DNA from: Empedobacter sedimenti
GTDB lineage: Bacteria > Bacteroidota > Bacteroidia > Flavobacteriales > Weeksellaceae
Assembly (NCBI RefSeq): GCF_030005555.1
Contig: NZ_JASCQG010000005.1
Location: forward strand, 62,001-126,000
Reading direction: 5' to 3'
DNA: 64,000 nucleotides
The first letter of the stretch is position 1; every line of letters begins with the position of its first letter. The notes under the pieces were generated by a model that saw only the letters and a program-made list of their open reading frames with translations, was not told the DNA's origin and ran no database searches. Of the stretch, positions 9,109 to 18,516 are shown in pieces. The translations under genes and the position numbers were made by a program.

Positions 9109-9132
9109 GGGTGGACAAATGGGTGGACATTT
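9109..9132. repeat. Tandem 12-bp direct repeat upstream of the TPR regulator
   Basis: GGGTGGACAAAT (9109-9120) is followed directly by GGGTGGACATTT (9121-9132), 10 of 12 positions equal. Its G-richness stands out in a very AT-rich spacer. It lies about 110 bases before the chosen start of the TPR gene. An operator is possible; no function is shown. Confidence 0.6.
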
Positions 9133-9221
9133 CAAAAATCGATGTTAATCAATGAATTACATTTATATCATATTTTAATTGATTATAAATATTTATTTAA
9201 AAAAGAATCAATATTTCAATT

Positions 9222-9229
9222 TATATTTG
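9222..9229 (+). promoter_or_regulatory. -7 promoter box for the TPR regulator
   Basis: TATATTTG matches TAnnTTTG perfectly and ends 11 bases before the ATG at 9241. It argues against the longer reading frame that begins at 9106, which would start upstream of the transcript. Confidence 0.5.
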
Positions 9230-9240
9230 CAAAAAAATAC

Positions 9241-10974
9241 ATGCTTAAACCATTTATTTACTTTTTTATTGGCTTAATAGTCATTCACTTCGTAACTTCA
9301 TTTACTAACAAAACTTCTGAAGAAGATTTGATTAAGCTAGACTATGTTATCAACCAAAATAAAGATATAAATGATAGTGTACTTTTAAAAAAGAACTTTG
9401 AGACTTTAAGCAATAGTTCTTCTTCCTACATCCAAAAGAATTTGAATGTTATCTACTCTATTTTATTGGCTGAAGCGCATTATAAATCGATTGATAAAAT
9501 AAATTCAAAATCAGATCTACTTTTTAGACACGCAAAAGAAACTACAAAAGAATTAAACAATCCAGGATTAACTATTTGGGTAAATACAAAAATTGGCTTT
9601 TATTATTACAATTTTAGCGAATATCAGAAAGCATTTCCGTATTTTATGTTTGCTTCTCGCCTTTTAGACACAAATAAACCCTCAGATATTATTCAGAAAA
9701 GTTATGTTTACAAAACAAATGCTTACTTCTTTGGTAATGTTGGTGATGTCGAAAAAAGTAAAAATTATCTAAAATCTGCTTTATCATTTACTAATAAAAC
9801 GAGTAACGAATATGCAAGTATATTAAATGCAATTGGTCAAATATATTATGACAAAAAAGATTTTGATTCTGCAGAACATTATTATCTTCTTGCTCAAAAA
9901 AATGCATTAAAAAATAATGACCAATTAAGATACGCAAAGGTTTTAGGTGATTTATCATTAATCTATAATCATAGAAAAGAATATGATAAAGCGATCGATT
10001 TATTGCAAAAAGACATTGAAATTTCTGAGAAATTGAATGAAGAAAGAAACTTAATGTTTGCAAATATTAGGTTGGGTAAAATTTACTTGGATCAAGGTAA
10101 ATATACTGAAGCAAAAGAGACAATTAAAAATGCTGAAAAATATGCTTCTACGAAAGAATATCTTAGAAGTTTTGAATTAGAAATAAATACATCTCTTTTA
10201 CAAATTGCAATTAAAGAAAAAAATCAAGAGGAGGAATTGCGATTAAGAAGAAAAATTAATGACATTCAGAATCTTCTAAAAAACAAAAATGGTGAAGATG
10301 TTATTGATCAAATCAACTGGAATATCCAAAAAAAGAATTTTGATTATCAATTAGAGGCTCAGAAAACTAAAGCTGACAAGGCAGATTTATTGCGAAATGC
10401 ACTAATTATCATTTCTATTTTATTACTCTTAATTGCCGTTTTTATTTATTTATCCTTTTCAAGAAAAATAAAAATCCAAAATTCACTTTTCGAGAACAAA
10501 GTTTTACAATTGCGCCTACAAAAATTGGAGTCTGAAAATGCGCTAAATCATACCACAAAATCATTAGACGATTATAAAATTTTCTTGACTGAAAAAAACA
10601 GACAAATTGGAGTTTTGAAACAAGAAATTGAAACAATACAACAATCTAATCAAATTTTTGGTAGTGAAAAAAACAAAGGAAAATTAAATCAATTACTTCA
10701 TTCACATTTAATGACTGAGGAAAATTGGACTAATTTTAAAACAATATTTAGTTACGAACAAAAAGATTTTTGCGAATATCTGAACGCTAATTTTCCGAAT
10801 TTAACAGATTCTAATCTTCGTATTATTTTTTTACAAAAACTTGGGTTGAATAATGTTGAAACATCACAAATTCTTGGAATTACAACAGACGCAGTAAAAA
10901 AAGCAAAACAACGATTGAAGAAAAAATATGAAAACTTTGATACTGTTTTTTCTGATTTTACTGATCCTGAATAG
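9241..10974 (+). CDS. TPR-containing membrane transcriptional regulator with LuxR-like HTH
   Basis: A 577-residue protein of a Flavobacteriia-typical layout. Residues ~4-20 form a hydrophobic export segment (FIYFFIGLIVIHFV). Tandem tetratricopeptide repeats fill about 80-340 (for example AIGQIYYDKKDFDSAEHYYL and LGKIYLDQGKYTEAKETI). A second membrane helix lies near 387-406 (LIIISILLLLIAVFIYLSF), followed by a coiled coil. The C-terminus carries a helix-turn-helix (LGLNNVETSQILGITTDAVK, about 532-551), so sensing by the TPR part outside the membrane could act on DNA inside. Signal and targets are unknown. I use the methionine before LKPFIYFF because the promoter box and the signal-like segment both fit it. 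It ends 1 base before the convergent CLC gene. Confidence 0.8.
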   Translation: MLKPFIYFFIGLIVIHFVTSFTNKTSEEDLIKLDYVINQNKDINDSVLLKKNFETLSNSSSSYIQKNLNVIYSILLAEAHYKSIDKINSKSDLLFRHAKETTKELNNPGLTIWVNTKIGFYYYNFSEYQKAFPYFMFASRLLDTNKPSDIIQKSYVYKTNAYFFGNVGDVEKSKNYLKSALSFTNKTSNEYASILNAIGQIYYDKKDFDSAEHYYLLAQKNALKNNDQLRYAKVLGDLSLIYNHRKEYDKAIDLLQKDIEISEKLNEERNLMFANIRLGKIYLDQGKYTEAKETIKNAEKYASTKEYLRSFELEINTSLLQIAIKEKNQEEELRLRRKINDIQNLLKNKNGEDVIDQINWNIQKKNFDYQLEAQKTKADKADLLRNALIIISILLLLIAVFIYLSFSRKIKIQNSLFENKVLQLRLQKLESENALNHTTKSLDDYKIFLTEKNRQIGVLKQEIETIQQSNQIFGSEKNKGKLNQLLHSHLMTEENWTNFKTIFSYEQKDFCEYLNANFPNLTDSNLRIIFLQKLGLNNVETSQILGITTDAVKKAKQRLKKKYENFDTVFSDFTDPE

Positions 10975-10975
10975 T

Positions 10976-12787
10976 TTATTCGATTCTTAATTTTTTTAGA
11001 TTATCTCGATAATGTTCTAACAAAAGACTCTCTGTCACATAACCTACAAATTTAGTTTGTTTGGTAAGCAACATATACTCTATTTTTTTGTTCTCCATCA
11101 TCTTCATTACATTTGCAGCGTTCGCAAAAACCGATGTTGAGGGCGCTTCTGTTATACAATCTAAATAGCTCTTATTTTTTGAATCATCAGAAAAAATAAA
11201 TGATCTAATATTATCTAACACAATAACGCCATGTAGAGTTTGATCTTCATTAAGTACAGGTATAAAATCTTGTGTTGTTGTAGAAAATATTTCTTTAATA
11301 TCCTCAATCGAATTGTAAACAGTTAACGTCTTAATATTCTTAATGTATATTGAAAACAAATCAATTTTATTGAATAGATTACGATCTTTATCCGAAGTAA
11401 AAACAATTCCTTTTTCGGCAATTGCATAGATATCCATCGAATATTTATCATAACGTTTGGAAATTGCAAAACTAATTGACGATACTAACATCAATGGAAT
11501 AATTAAACCATAACCACCGGTAATTTCTGCAATTAAGAATATTGATGTTAATGGTGCGTGAAACAAACCACTTAACATTGCTGCCATGCCCACAACTGTA
11601 AAATTACCCACAGGAACATCTTTGAAACCAATTAAATTAAAAAATTTAGCCACAACATAACCTAGATAAGAACCAACAAATAATGAAGGTGCAAAATTTC
11701 CTCCATTACCTCCACTACCCAGAGTTAACCCAGTTGCAATAGCTTTGATAAGAATTGTAACTGTAACAAAAGCTAAAATAACCCATTGGTTTGTTTTAAA
11801 ATCTTCTAGCAATGTATTTTTTAAAATAAATCCCGCTTCATCATTTGCTAAATATTTAATTCCTTCATATCCTTCACCAAATAAAGTCGGCACAAAAAAG
11901 ATCAAAATTGCTAATGTTCCTGAACCTATTAATGCACGCCAATAGACGTTGTCAGAATATCCTCCAATTAAGTGTTCTATTCTTCTGAACATACGTGCAT
12001 GATAGATAGAAACAAAACCTGCTAGCACACCAAGAATAACATAAAAAATAGTATTGTGATAATCAAATCCGAGCGCATAACGAAACGAAAGTAGCATGTT
12101 TTCTTTCAAAGTTAAATTAGCAAACAATGCTCCAGTCGCCGATGATAACAATAACGGAATAAAAGCACTTACACTCATGTCAGCTAAAACGACTTCTATC
12201 GCAAACAAAACACCTGCAATAGGTGCATTAAAAGCTGCTGAAATACCTGCTGCAACACCGCAAGCAAGCAACAATGTTCTTTCTTTGTATTTGAAACGAT
12301 AATACTGAGCATAATTAGACCCAAATGCGGCACCAGTTATCGTAATTGGAGATTCAAGACCAGCAGATCCTCCCATACCAACTGTTAACGAACTTGTTAA
12401 TATCTGAGCGTACATCTGCTTTTTAGGCATTATTCCAGATTTTTTTGCTACTGCAATCATAATCTGTGAGGTTCCCTTTTCTATCGATCCATCTAAGAAT
12501 TTTTGGACCACGAAAACAGTCAACAAAATACCTATAATAGGTAAAATACTATTCATATACGGAAGTTTTAGAATACTTCCGATATAAATTGTAAACTCAA
12601 AAACTCTATGCGCAAAAGTTTTAAGTACAATAACTGCTAAAGCAGACGAAATAGCAACAAGTATACAAGATAAATACAGAAACTGTCTTTCTGTTAAAAC
12701 TAATTTTAACAAATTCAACAAATTCTGAAAAAAATTGATTCCTCGCTTTATATATTGTAATACCTTAAATTTAGTAGATAGTTGCAT
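10976..12787 (-). CDS. CLC-type chloride channel/transporter with C-terminal CBS pair
   Basis: A 603-residue membrane protein of the ClC family. Conserved elements are GMGGSAGLESPI (the position of GREGP, keeping the gating glutamate), AAFNAPIAGVLFAIE and GSGGNGGNFAPSLFVGS (the GxFxP anion-site loop), then LSGLFHAPLTSIFLIAEITG. About ten membrane helices fill residues 30-440. The last ~140 residues form two CBS modules (FSTTTQDFIPVLNEDQTLHG; MLLTKQTKFVGYVTE) that usually bind adenine nucleotides. The GSGIP serine motif of the first anion site is replaced by EKGTSQIM, so ion selectivity is uncertain. No partner gene is evident. Confidence 0.88.
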   Translation of the reverse strand: MQLSTKFKVLQYIKRGINFFQNLLNLLKLVLTERQFLYLSCILVAISSALAVIVLKTFAHRVFEFTIYIGSILKLPYMNSILPIIGILLTVFVVQKFLDGSIEKGTSQIMIAVAKKSGIMPKKQMYAQILTSSLTVGMGGSAGLESPITITGAAFGSNYAQYYRFKYKERTLLLACGVAAGISAAFNAPIAGVLFAIEVVLADMSVSAFIPLLLSSATGALFANLTLKENMLLSFRYALGFDYHNTIFYVILGVLAGFVSIYHARMFRRIEHLIGGYSDNVYWRALIGSGTLAILIFFVPTLFGEGYEGIKYLANDEAGFILKNTLLEDFKTNQWVILAFVTVTILIKAIATGLTLGSGGNGGNFAPSLFVGSYLGYVVAKFFNLIGFKDVPVGNFTVVGMAAMLSGLFHAPLTSIFLIAEITGGYGLIIPLMLVSSISFAISKRYDKYSMDIYAIAEKGIVFTSDKDRNLFNKIDLFSIYIKNIKTLTVYNSIEDIKEIFSTTTQDFIPVLNEDQTLHGVIVLDNIRSFIFSDDSKNKSYLDCITEAPSTSVFANAANVMKMMENKKIEYMLLTKQTKFVGYVTESLLLEHYRDNLKKLRIE

Positions 12788-13043
12788 TTCGCAAAGTTAA
12801 TTGTCAAAACTACAATACAACAATTATACCCTAACTTTTTTTTCGTTACAATTATACTATATTTCTTAAATTTTTAACTAATTTGCATATCAATAGATTA
12901 TAAATACTTATCTATTTACAAAAAAAGAATAGAATCAAAGATTTTATCCTGTAAGCTGAAAATGTACAAGATTTAAAACTTAATTTAGCAAAGAAGAAAT
13001 TCTCAATCTAATTAGAAATATCGATTAAACTTATCTTATACAA

Positions 13044-13511
13044 ATGAAACAAATTATTTTTGGAATAGTAATGTTGATTAGTTTTAACGCTTGCCAATCA
13101 ACTAAAGCAACCTCAACAAAAGGTCATGACTTTAATTTTTTGGTTGGAGAATGGATCAGAACAAATGAAAAAACTGATCGAAAAACGTACGAAAGTTGGA
13201 AAAAACTAAATAATACGACCTATTTAGGATGTGGATTTACTATAAAAAATAATGATACTATTTTTCAAGAACACACAACTTTAGTGAAAGAAAATGAGAA
13301 ATGGATTTTTAAAGTAAAAATGAACAAAAAAGAGACTAAAACGACTGATTTTATTCTAACCTTTTCTGATAAGAGTAGTTTTATTGTAGAAAACACTCAA
13401 AATGATTTTCCAAAAATCATTAAATATTGGAAAAATGGAACTTTATTGAACGCAGAAATTTCTAACGACGAATCGAACAAAGTTCCTTTTATTTTTGAAA
13501 AAATGAAATAA
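13044..13511 (+). CDS. DUF6265-like lipoprotein
   Basis: A 155-residue small lipoprotein. The signal peptide ends in the lipobox FNAC with the acylated Cys at residue 17. The mature part FNFLVGEWIRTNEKTDRKTY, YESWKKLNNTTYLGCGFTI and NTQNDFPKIIKYWK follows the DUF6265 pattern, a lipocalin-like small beta barrel of unknown role. It stops one base before the convergent HD-Pycsar gene. The 256 bases before it contain no further gene that I can see. Confidence 0.75.
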   Translation: MKQIIFGIVMLISFNACQSTKATSTKGHDFNFLVGEWIRTNEKTDRKTYESWKKLNNTTYLGCGFTIKNNDTIFQEHTTLVKENEKWIFKVKMNKKETKTTDFILTFSDKSSFIVENTQNDFPKIIKYWKNGTLLNAEISNDESNKVPFIFEKMK

Positions 13512-14708
13512 CTATACTGCAGGATTTGTTAGTACAGCATAAGTAAATGCCACAACAGATAATATTATTCCTACCATAAATATTGTATAGGTAATACTTA
13601 ATAGACGGTATTTTCTTTCTAACACTTTTCCTAAAAAGTACAAGTCTCGTGTCATCGAATTATACAAATAATCGCGATCTTTCATCAATTCTTCCATTGC
13701 TTCAACGTAAGCATCCAACGACATTTGATAAAAATTACCGAAAAATAAAAGATTCACTTTTTTATTTCTTACATCTTCTTCGTTAAAACTCTCGTATGTT
13801 ACTTTTGGTTTTGTTGCTAAAATAGCAAACACAATAGAAACTACACTTGATAGTAGCATAACGATTGAAGGCAACAACAAATATTCATTTTTTGGACTTC
13901 CTAATTTCGGAATCAATGTAGATAAAGCTATCGATATAATAATTGCGTTAACTGATAGTAATATATTTGCCTTACTATCTGCAATATCACTTAATCTTGT
14001 ATGATTATTTAACGTAACACGGAAAAGTGTATCAACGCCTCTATCTGGCTGTTGTAACTTATCATTCTTCTTTTTCTTAAGATCAAATTTATTTGGGACT
14101 TCTCCGATTACTTCAATTTCCTTAATTTTATTCTGAATTGACAAATAATTGTCTTCTTTCCCTTTTTGCCACAAATCTTTAGCCGCATCAGTATAATAAT
14201 GATGAACGTTTAAGAAAAAGTTACGATTCTCTACATTCCATTCGTAATCTGTGTACTCTTTACCACAAATTTTTGCAATTTCATCACGAAGTAATTCTGC
14301 AATTTTAGAATATTCTAATTGTCCTAAATGATAATTATCGGCGTCTTTTACAATCGCCTCACCAACATTTGTCGGTATATTATGTAAAATAGTAATCAGG
14401 ATATAATTTTGTACCTCTGTAATATAATTTTCATCAAAATTTTGCGCCCTAAGGTATTCTCCTGCAATATTTGCACTCTCATTTTCGTGTCCTTGCACGA
14501 TTTTTGTATAACCTGTATCATGAAACCATCCAGCAATCAATAATTTTTCTTGCAGTTCTGATGAAATTTGTTCTTCTTTGCACAAAGTTTTTATAGCTTC
14601 AACAACCTTTACAGTATGCATAAAATTATGGTACGTAAAATCCAAAGAAAGATTATCTTTGAACAGATTGAAAACGTAGTTTTCTATATTTAATAACGAT
14701 TGGTTCAT
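13512..14708 (-). CDS. HD-domain phosphohydrolase fused to a Pycsar-type transmembrane effector domain (DUF5706)
   Basis: A 398-residue fusion. Residues 1 to ~200 are an HD hydrolase: H31 (in YHNFMHTVKV), H63-D64 (GWFHDTGYTK), H74 (QGHENES) and the late Asp (VKDADNYHLG), a metal site expected to cleave nucleotides or phosphodiesters. After a charged linker (KKKKNDK), residues ~225-395 match the Pycsar membrane effector: NNHTRLSDIADSKANILLSV leading into a helix, a second helix (PSIVMLLSSVVSIVFAILAT) and a third at the C-terminus (TYTIFMVGIILSVVAFTYAV). In Pycsar defence such domains damage the membrane on sensing cCMP or cUMP. No cyclase gene lies nearby, so a housekeeping or signalling role is equally possible. 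Confidence 0.82.
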   Translation of the reverse strand: MNQSLLNIENYVFNLFKDNLSLDFTYHNFMHTVKVVEAIKTLCKEEQISSELQEKLLIAGWFHDTGYTKIVQGHENESANIAGEYLRAQNFDENYITEVQNYILITILHNIPTNVGEAIVKDADNYHLGQLEYSKIAELLRDEIAKICGKEYTDYEWNVENRNFFLNVHHYYTDAAKDLWQKGKEDNYLSIQNKIKEIEVIGEVPNKFDLKKKKNDKLQQPDRGVDTLFRVTLNNHTRLSDIADSKANILLSVNAIIISIALSTLIPKLGSPKNEYLLLPSIVMLLSSVVSIVFAILATKPKVTYESFNEEDVRNKKVNLLFFGNFYQMSLDAYVEAMEELMKDRDYLYNSMTRDLYFLGKVLERKYRLLSITYTIFMVGIILSVVAFTYAVLTNPAV

Positions 14709-14732
14709 TACAAGTTTTTAATGCTTAAATGT

Positions 14733-17700
14733 ATGAAATTATTACCAACCCTTAACAACAAAAAGTTGAATTATCCTTTTCTGGCTTTAGTCGGTTCATG
14801 TCTTTACTTTACCTCTTGCGCTACACAGCACCCACAATATGGTAAAAATATAAAGAATGAAAAAATACAAAAAGTTGATGGAAACAAAATTCAATCCATT
14901 TATCTACTAGGCGATGCAGGAAATTTAGATGATCCTAAAAACAAGCAAAATCTTAAGATATTAAAAACAGAATTAGCAAAAGCCGATTCTGCATCTTATT
15001 TATTCTTTTTAGGAGATAACATCTACGAAAACGGAATTGTAACAGACTCTACAAAAGCTGAATATACTACAAGTAGAGAGAAACTACAATTACAAATAGA
15101 TTTAGCAAAATCTTTTAAAGGAAAAACACTCTTTATTCCTGGAAATCACGATTGGAGAAATGGTATTGCTGGACTAAAAGAACAAGAAAAAATTGTAAAA
15201 AAACAACTTAATAATAAGAAGGCTTTTTTACCTAAAGATGCTTGTCCGATAGATAAAATAAATGTAAATGATAGTATCGGAATTATCGCAATTGATTCTG
15301 AATGGTATTTACAAGATTGGGATAAACATCCTCAATTAAATGAAAAATGTGACATCAAAACACGCGAAGCATTTTTTGAAGAGTTAGAATCTCAATTAAA
15401 TAAATACCAAAATAGAACGACTGTCCTTACAATGCATCATCCTTTGTACTCTAACGGTACGCATGGAGGTCAATTTGATTTTAAGAAACAGTTTTATCCT
15501 TTTGGTGATGATTTTAAAATTCCTTTGCCAGTAATTGGATCTTTCCTTAATTTATTAAGAAGTACAACAGGTCTTAGCCCTCAAGACGTTAACAATTTTA
15601 AGTACAGAGAATTAGCCTCTCGAATTGCCACTTTAATAGAAAATAGAAATAATGTAATCGTTGTTTCTGGGCATGATCATAATTTACAATACATTCAGAA
15701 TGAAAATGTAAAGCAAATTATTAGTGGTTCTGGATCTAAAAACGAATCTGCAAAATCTGTTGGTAAAAATGATTTTTCTTACGGAGACAAAGGTTTCGCT
15801 ATTTTAGATTTATATGATAATGGCGCGTCAAAAGTTAATTTCTATGGCTACAACGAAAACGGTGCTAATCTTTTATTGTCTAAACAAGTTACAGATAAAA
15901 AGAAAGAATATTTAGCACAAGTTTACGATGATAAAAAAATGCCTAAAACAAAGGAAACTTCTGTTTATCCTTTAAATGATACAAGAAAATCTGATCCATA
16001 TAAGTTTATTTTCGGAAAACATTACCGACGAACTTTTGGCCAAACTATTACTGCAAATACTGTCAACTTAGGTGAATTATATGGTGGTTTAACGCCTATT
16101 CGCATGGGAGGCGGTCACCAAACAAAAAGCTTACGTTTAACAGATAGTAAAGGACAAGAATACAATATGCGTTCGGTTAAGAAAAGTGCAACGCAATTTA
16201 TTCAGCAAGTCGCTTTCAAAGATAAATATGTAGCAGATGATTTTGAGGATTCTTTCACAGAAAAATTCTTAATGGATTTTTACACAACAAATCATCCTTA
16301 TTATCCTTTGGCTGTAGCAAATTTGATGAATCCGATTGGTATCATGCACTCTACTCCAAAACTTTATTATGTTCCTAAGCAAGAAGCTTTGAAAGAATAT
16401 AACGAAGATTTTGGTGACGAACTTTATATGATAGAAGAACGACCAATGTCTAGTTATCAAGATGGTATTTTTGGTAAGCCAAAAGACATTGTAAGTACTG
16501 ATGATATGCTTGCTGCAATCCAAAAAAACAAAGATGTTGTAGTAGACAAAGAAGCTTACATTCGTGCTCGTTTATTCGATATGTTAATTGGAGATTGGGA
16601 CAGACACTCAGACCAATGGCGTTGGGGAATTTATAAAGAAGGAGACAAAACTGTTTATAAACCAATTCCACGCGATCGTGACCAAGCTTTCCCTCGTTAC
16701 GATGGTCTTTTATTCAAGACTGTAATGGGTATTCCGCCACTTCGCCATATGCAAGATTTCAAAGATGATATCAAAAATGTAAAATGGTTTAACCGCGAGC
16801 CTTATCCGTTAGATTTAGCAATTCTTGAATCTTCAAATCTTGATGAATGGAAAAAACAAGCAAAATATATTCAAGATAATTTATCAGACGAATACATTAA
16901 AAAATCTTTCGAATTAATCCCACAAGAAGTTAAGCAAGATTATGATAACGAAGTCATTAAAAACTTAATCGAGCGAAAAGAAAAACTAGTAAAATTTGCA
17001 GAAGAGTATGATAAAACACTTCGCAGATTAGTTATCTTAAAAGGAACCGATGAAAATGATGAATTTATTATAACTCGTTTACCAAAAGGAAAAACGAATA
17101 TAAAAATTTACTCAGGAATTGATCGTACATTAATTCTTGACGAAGATTTTGATAAAAAGGCTACAAAAGAAATTAGATTATATGGTTTAAATGGTAAGGA
17201 TCAATTTAAAGTTGATGGAAAACCAAGTCAAGCTATTTTAACTCGCATTATTGGTGGAGTTGATGATGATATTTACGAAGTAAAACGTTCGTCTAAAATA
17301 AAAGTATATGATTACGCAAATGGTAGCGATGCCAAACAATCTACATTTATGACATCGACAAACTTTATGAATGATTATGAAATAAATACTTACGACTATA
17401 AACAACCTAAATATAATTTCTTTTCAATGTTACCAAACATTGGATATAACCCAGATGATGGTTTAAAAATAGGTGTATCACCAACCTATACAGTAAATGG
17501 TTTTGATCGTAAACCTTATTCGCAACGCCATAATTTACAATTAAATTACTTTTTTGCAACAGGTGGTGTTGAAGCAAAATATAAAGGTACTTTTATTAAA
17601 GCGTTAGGAAAATGGAACATGGAGCTAAACGGAATGTACACCAGCCCAACGTTTAGTACAAACTATTTCGGATTAGGTAACGAAACACTTAATAATCAAG

Positions 17701-18452
17701 AGCAGTTAGGAATGGACTATAATCGTGTACGTTTAGAGAGTTATAGTTTTGGTCCTTCGATTTACAAAATCATGAACAACAATGGTCGTTTAGATTTTTC
17801 TGCAATTTATAGTTACAAAAAAATCGAAGAGAATTTAGATCGTATTGTTGCCGATGTTCCTGTGAATCGCGATGTTTTTAAAGGACAACATTTTGGTGAA
17901 ATCGGTGCAAAATATGTTTTCAAAAACTATGATAACGAATCTCTTCCAAAATTAGGAATGACATTTTTAGCCAATGCAAAATGGATTTCTAATTTAACTG
18001 AATTCGAACGCAATAACTTTTACACAGAGCTTAATTTAGGTTTTACACATAAAATATCTGCTAATGGTAGATTAACAGTAGCGTCTATGCTGAAAGGTAA
18101 AGCTGTTTTTGGACATTTTATGGAATTTTATCAAATGGCTAATTTAGGTGGTGATCAAGATTTACGTGGTTATCGTTTAGGTAGATTTGCAGGAGATAAA
18201 GTTTTCTTACAAACATCTGATTTAAGATTTGATGCTTTAAAATTCAAAGCAGTTGTTCCTATGCGATTAGGTATGTTTGTTGGAGCAGATTACGGACGCG
18301 TTTGGTTAAACGGCGAAGATTCTAACAAATGGCACTCTTCTATGGGAGGTGGAGTTTGGATAAACGGAGCCGAAACTATCACAGCTAGTGTTTCTTACTT
18401 TAAAGGAGAAGACCCTGGACGTATCGTTTTCGGACTAAACTTCGGATTCTAA
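14733..18452 (+). CDS. Lipoprotein metallophosphoesterase with kinase-like region and C-terminal outer-membrane barrel
   Basis: A 1239-residue cell-envelope protein. A lipobox (YFTSC) ends the signal peptide near residue 29. Residues ~35-360 are a calcineurin-like phosphoesterase with GDAGN, GDNIYENG, PGNHDWRNG, TMHHPLYSNGTHGG and VSGHDHNLQ. A middle region (about 420-870) includes IGDWDRHSDQWRWG and IPRDRDQAFPRYDG, which resemble the paired Asp motifs of CotH/HipA-like atypical kinases (inference). From ~900 on there are repeated amphipathic strands ending in IVFGLNFGF, as in BamA/Omp85-type surface-antigen barrels. Two ATGs further upstream (14700, 14721) are possible; 14733 gives the best lipoprotein signal. 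It diverges from the HD-Pycsar gene, 24 bases apart. Confidence 0.8.
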   Translation: MKLLPTLNNKKLNYPFLALVGSCLYFTSCATQHPQYGKNIKNEKIQKVDGNKIQSIYLLGDAGNLDDPKNKQNLKILKTELAKADSASYLFFLGDNIYENGIVTDSTKAEYTTSREKLQLQIDLAKSFKGKTLFIPGNHDWRNGIAGLKEQEKIVKKQLNNKKAFLPKDACPIDKINVNDSIGIIAIDSEWYLQDWDKHPQLNEKCDIKTREAFFEELESQLNKYQNRTTVLTMHHPLYSNGTHGGQFDFKKQFYPFGDDFKIPLPVIGSFLNLLRSTTGLSPQDVNNFKYRELASRIATLIENRNNVIVVSGHDHNLQYIQNENVKQIISGSGSKNESAKSVGKNDFSYGDKGFAILDLYDNGASKVNFYGYNENGANLLLSKQVTDKKKEYLAQVYDDKKMPKTKETSVYPLNDTRKSDPYKFIFGKHYRRTFGQTITANTVNLGELYGGLTPIRMGGGHQTKSLRLTDSKGQEYNMRSVKKSATQFIQQVAFKDKYVADDFEDSFTEKFLMDFYTTNHPYYPLAVANLMNPIGIMHSTPKLYYVPKQEALKEYNEDFGDELYMIEERPMSSYQDGIFGKPKDIVSTDDMLAAIQKNKDVVVDKEAYIRARLFDMLIGDWDRHSDQWRWGIYKEGDKTVYKPIPRDRDQAFPRYDGLLFKTVMGIPPLRHMQDFKDDIKNVKWFNREPYPLDLAILESSNLDEWKKQAKYIQDNLSDEYIKKSFELIPQEVKQDYDNEVIKNLIERKEKLVKFAEEYDKTLRRLVILKGTDENDEFIITRLPKGKTNIKIYSGIDRTLILDEDFDKKATKEIRLYGLNGKDQFKVDGKPSQAILTRIIGGVDDDIYEVKRSSKIKVYDYANGSDAKQSTFMTSTNFMNDYEINTYDYKQPKYNFFSMLPNIGYNPDDGLKIGVSPTYTVNGFDRKPYSQRHNLQLNYFFATGGVEAKYKGTFIKALGKWNMELNGMYTSPTFSTNYFGLGNETLNNQEQLGMDYNRVRLESYSFGPSIYKIMNNNGRLDFSAIYSYKKIEENLDRIVADVPVNRDVFKGQHFGEIGAKYVFKNYDNESLPKLGMTFLANAKWISNLTEFERNNFYTELNLGFTHKISANGRLTVASMLKGKAVFGHFMEFYQMANLGGDQDLRGYRLGRFAGDKVFLQTSDLRFDALKFKAVVPMRLGMFVGADYGRVWLNGEDSNKWHSSMGGGVWINGAETITASVSYFKGEDPGRIVFGLNFGF

Positions 18453-18482
18453 AATAGAAAATTTCAGAATAATTTAATAATA

Positions 18483-18516
18483 AAAAATAAGCTTCAATTT
18501 TATGAAGCTTATTTTT
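18483..18516. terminator. Bidirectional terminator between convergent genes
   Basis: A 14-bp perfect inverted repeat (18483-18496 with 18503-18516) with A and T runs on opposite sides. It serves the plus-strand phosphoesterase gene and, on the minus strand, contains the stop codon of the SRPBCC gene. Confidence 0.85.

Noticed and set aside
9106-9240. Longer N-terminus of the TPR regulator from an ATG at 9117 or earlier
   Set aside because: The added 45 residues precede a perfect -7 box and cover the 12-bp repeat; the membrane segment after 9241 is the natural start.
13512-14708. Complete Pycsar defence operon
   Set aside because: Only an effector-like domain is present; no pyrimidine cyclase lies beside it, so a complete system cannot be claimed.
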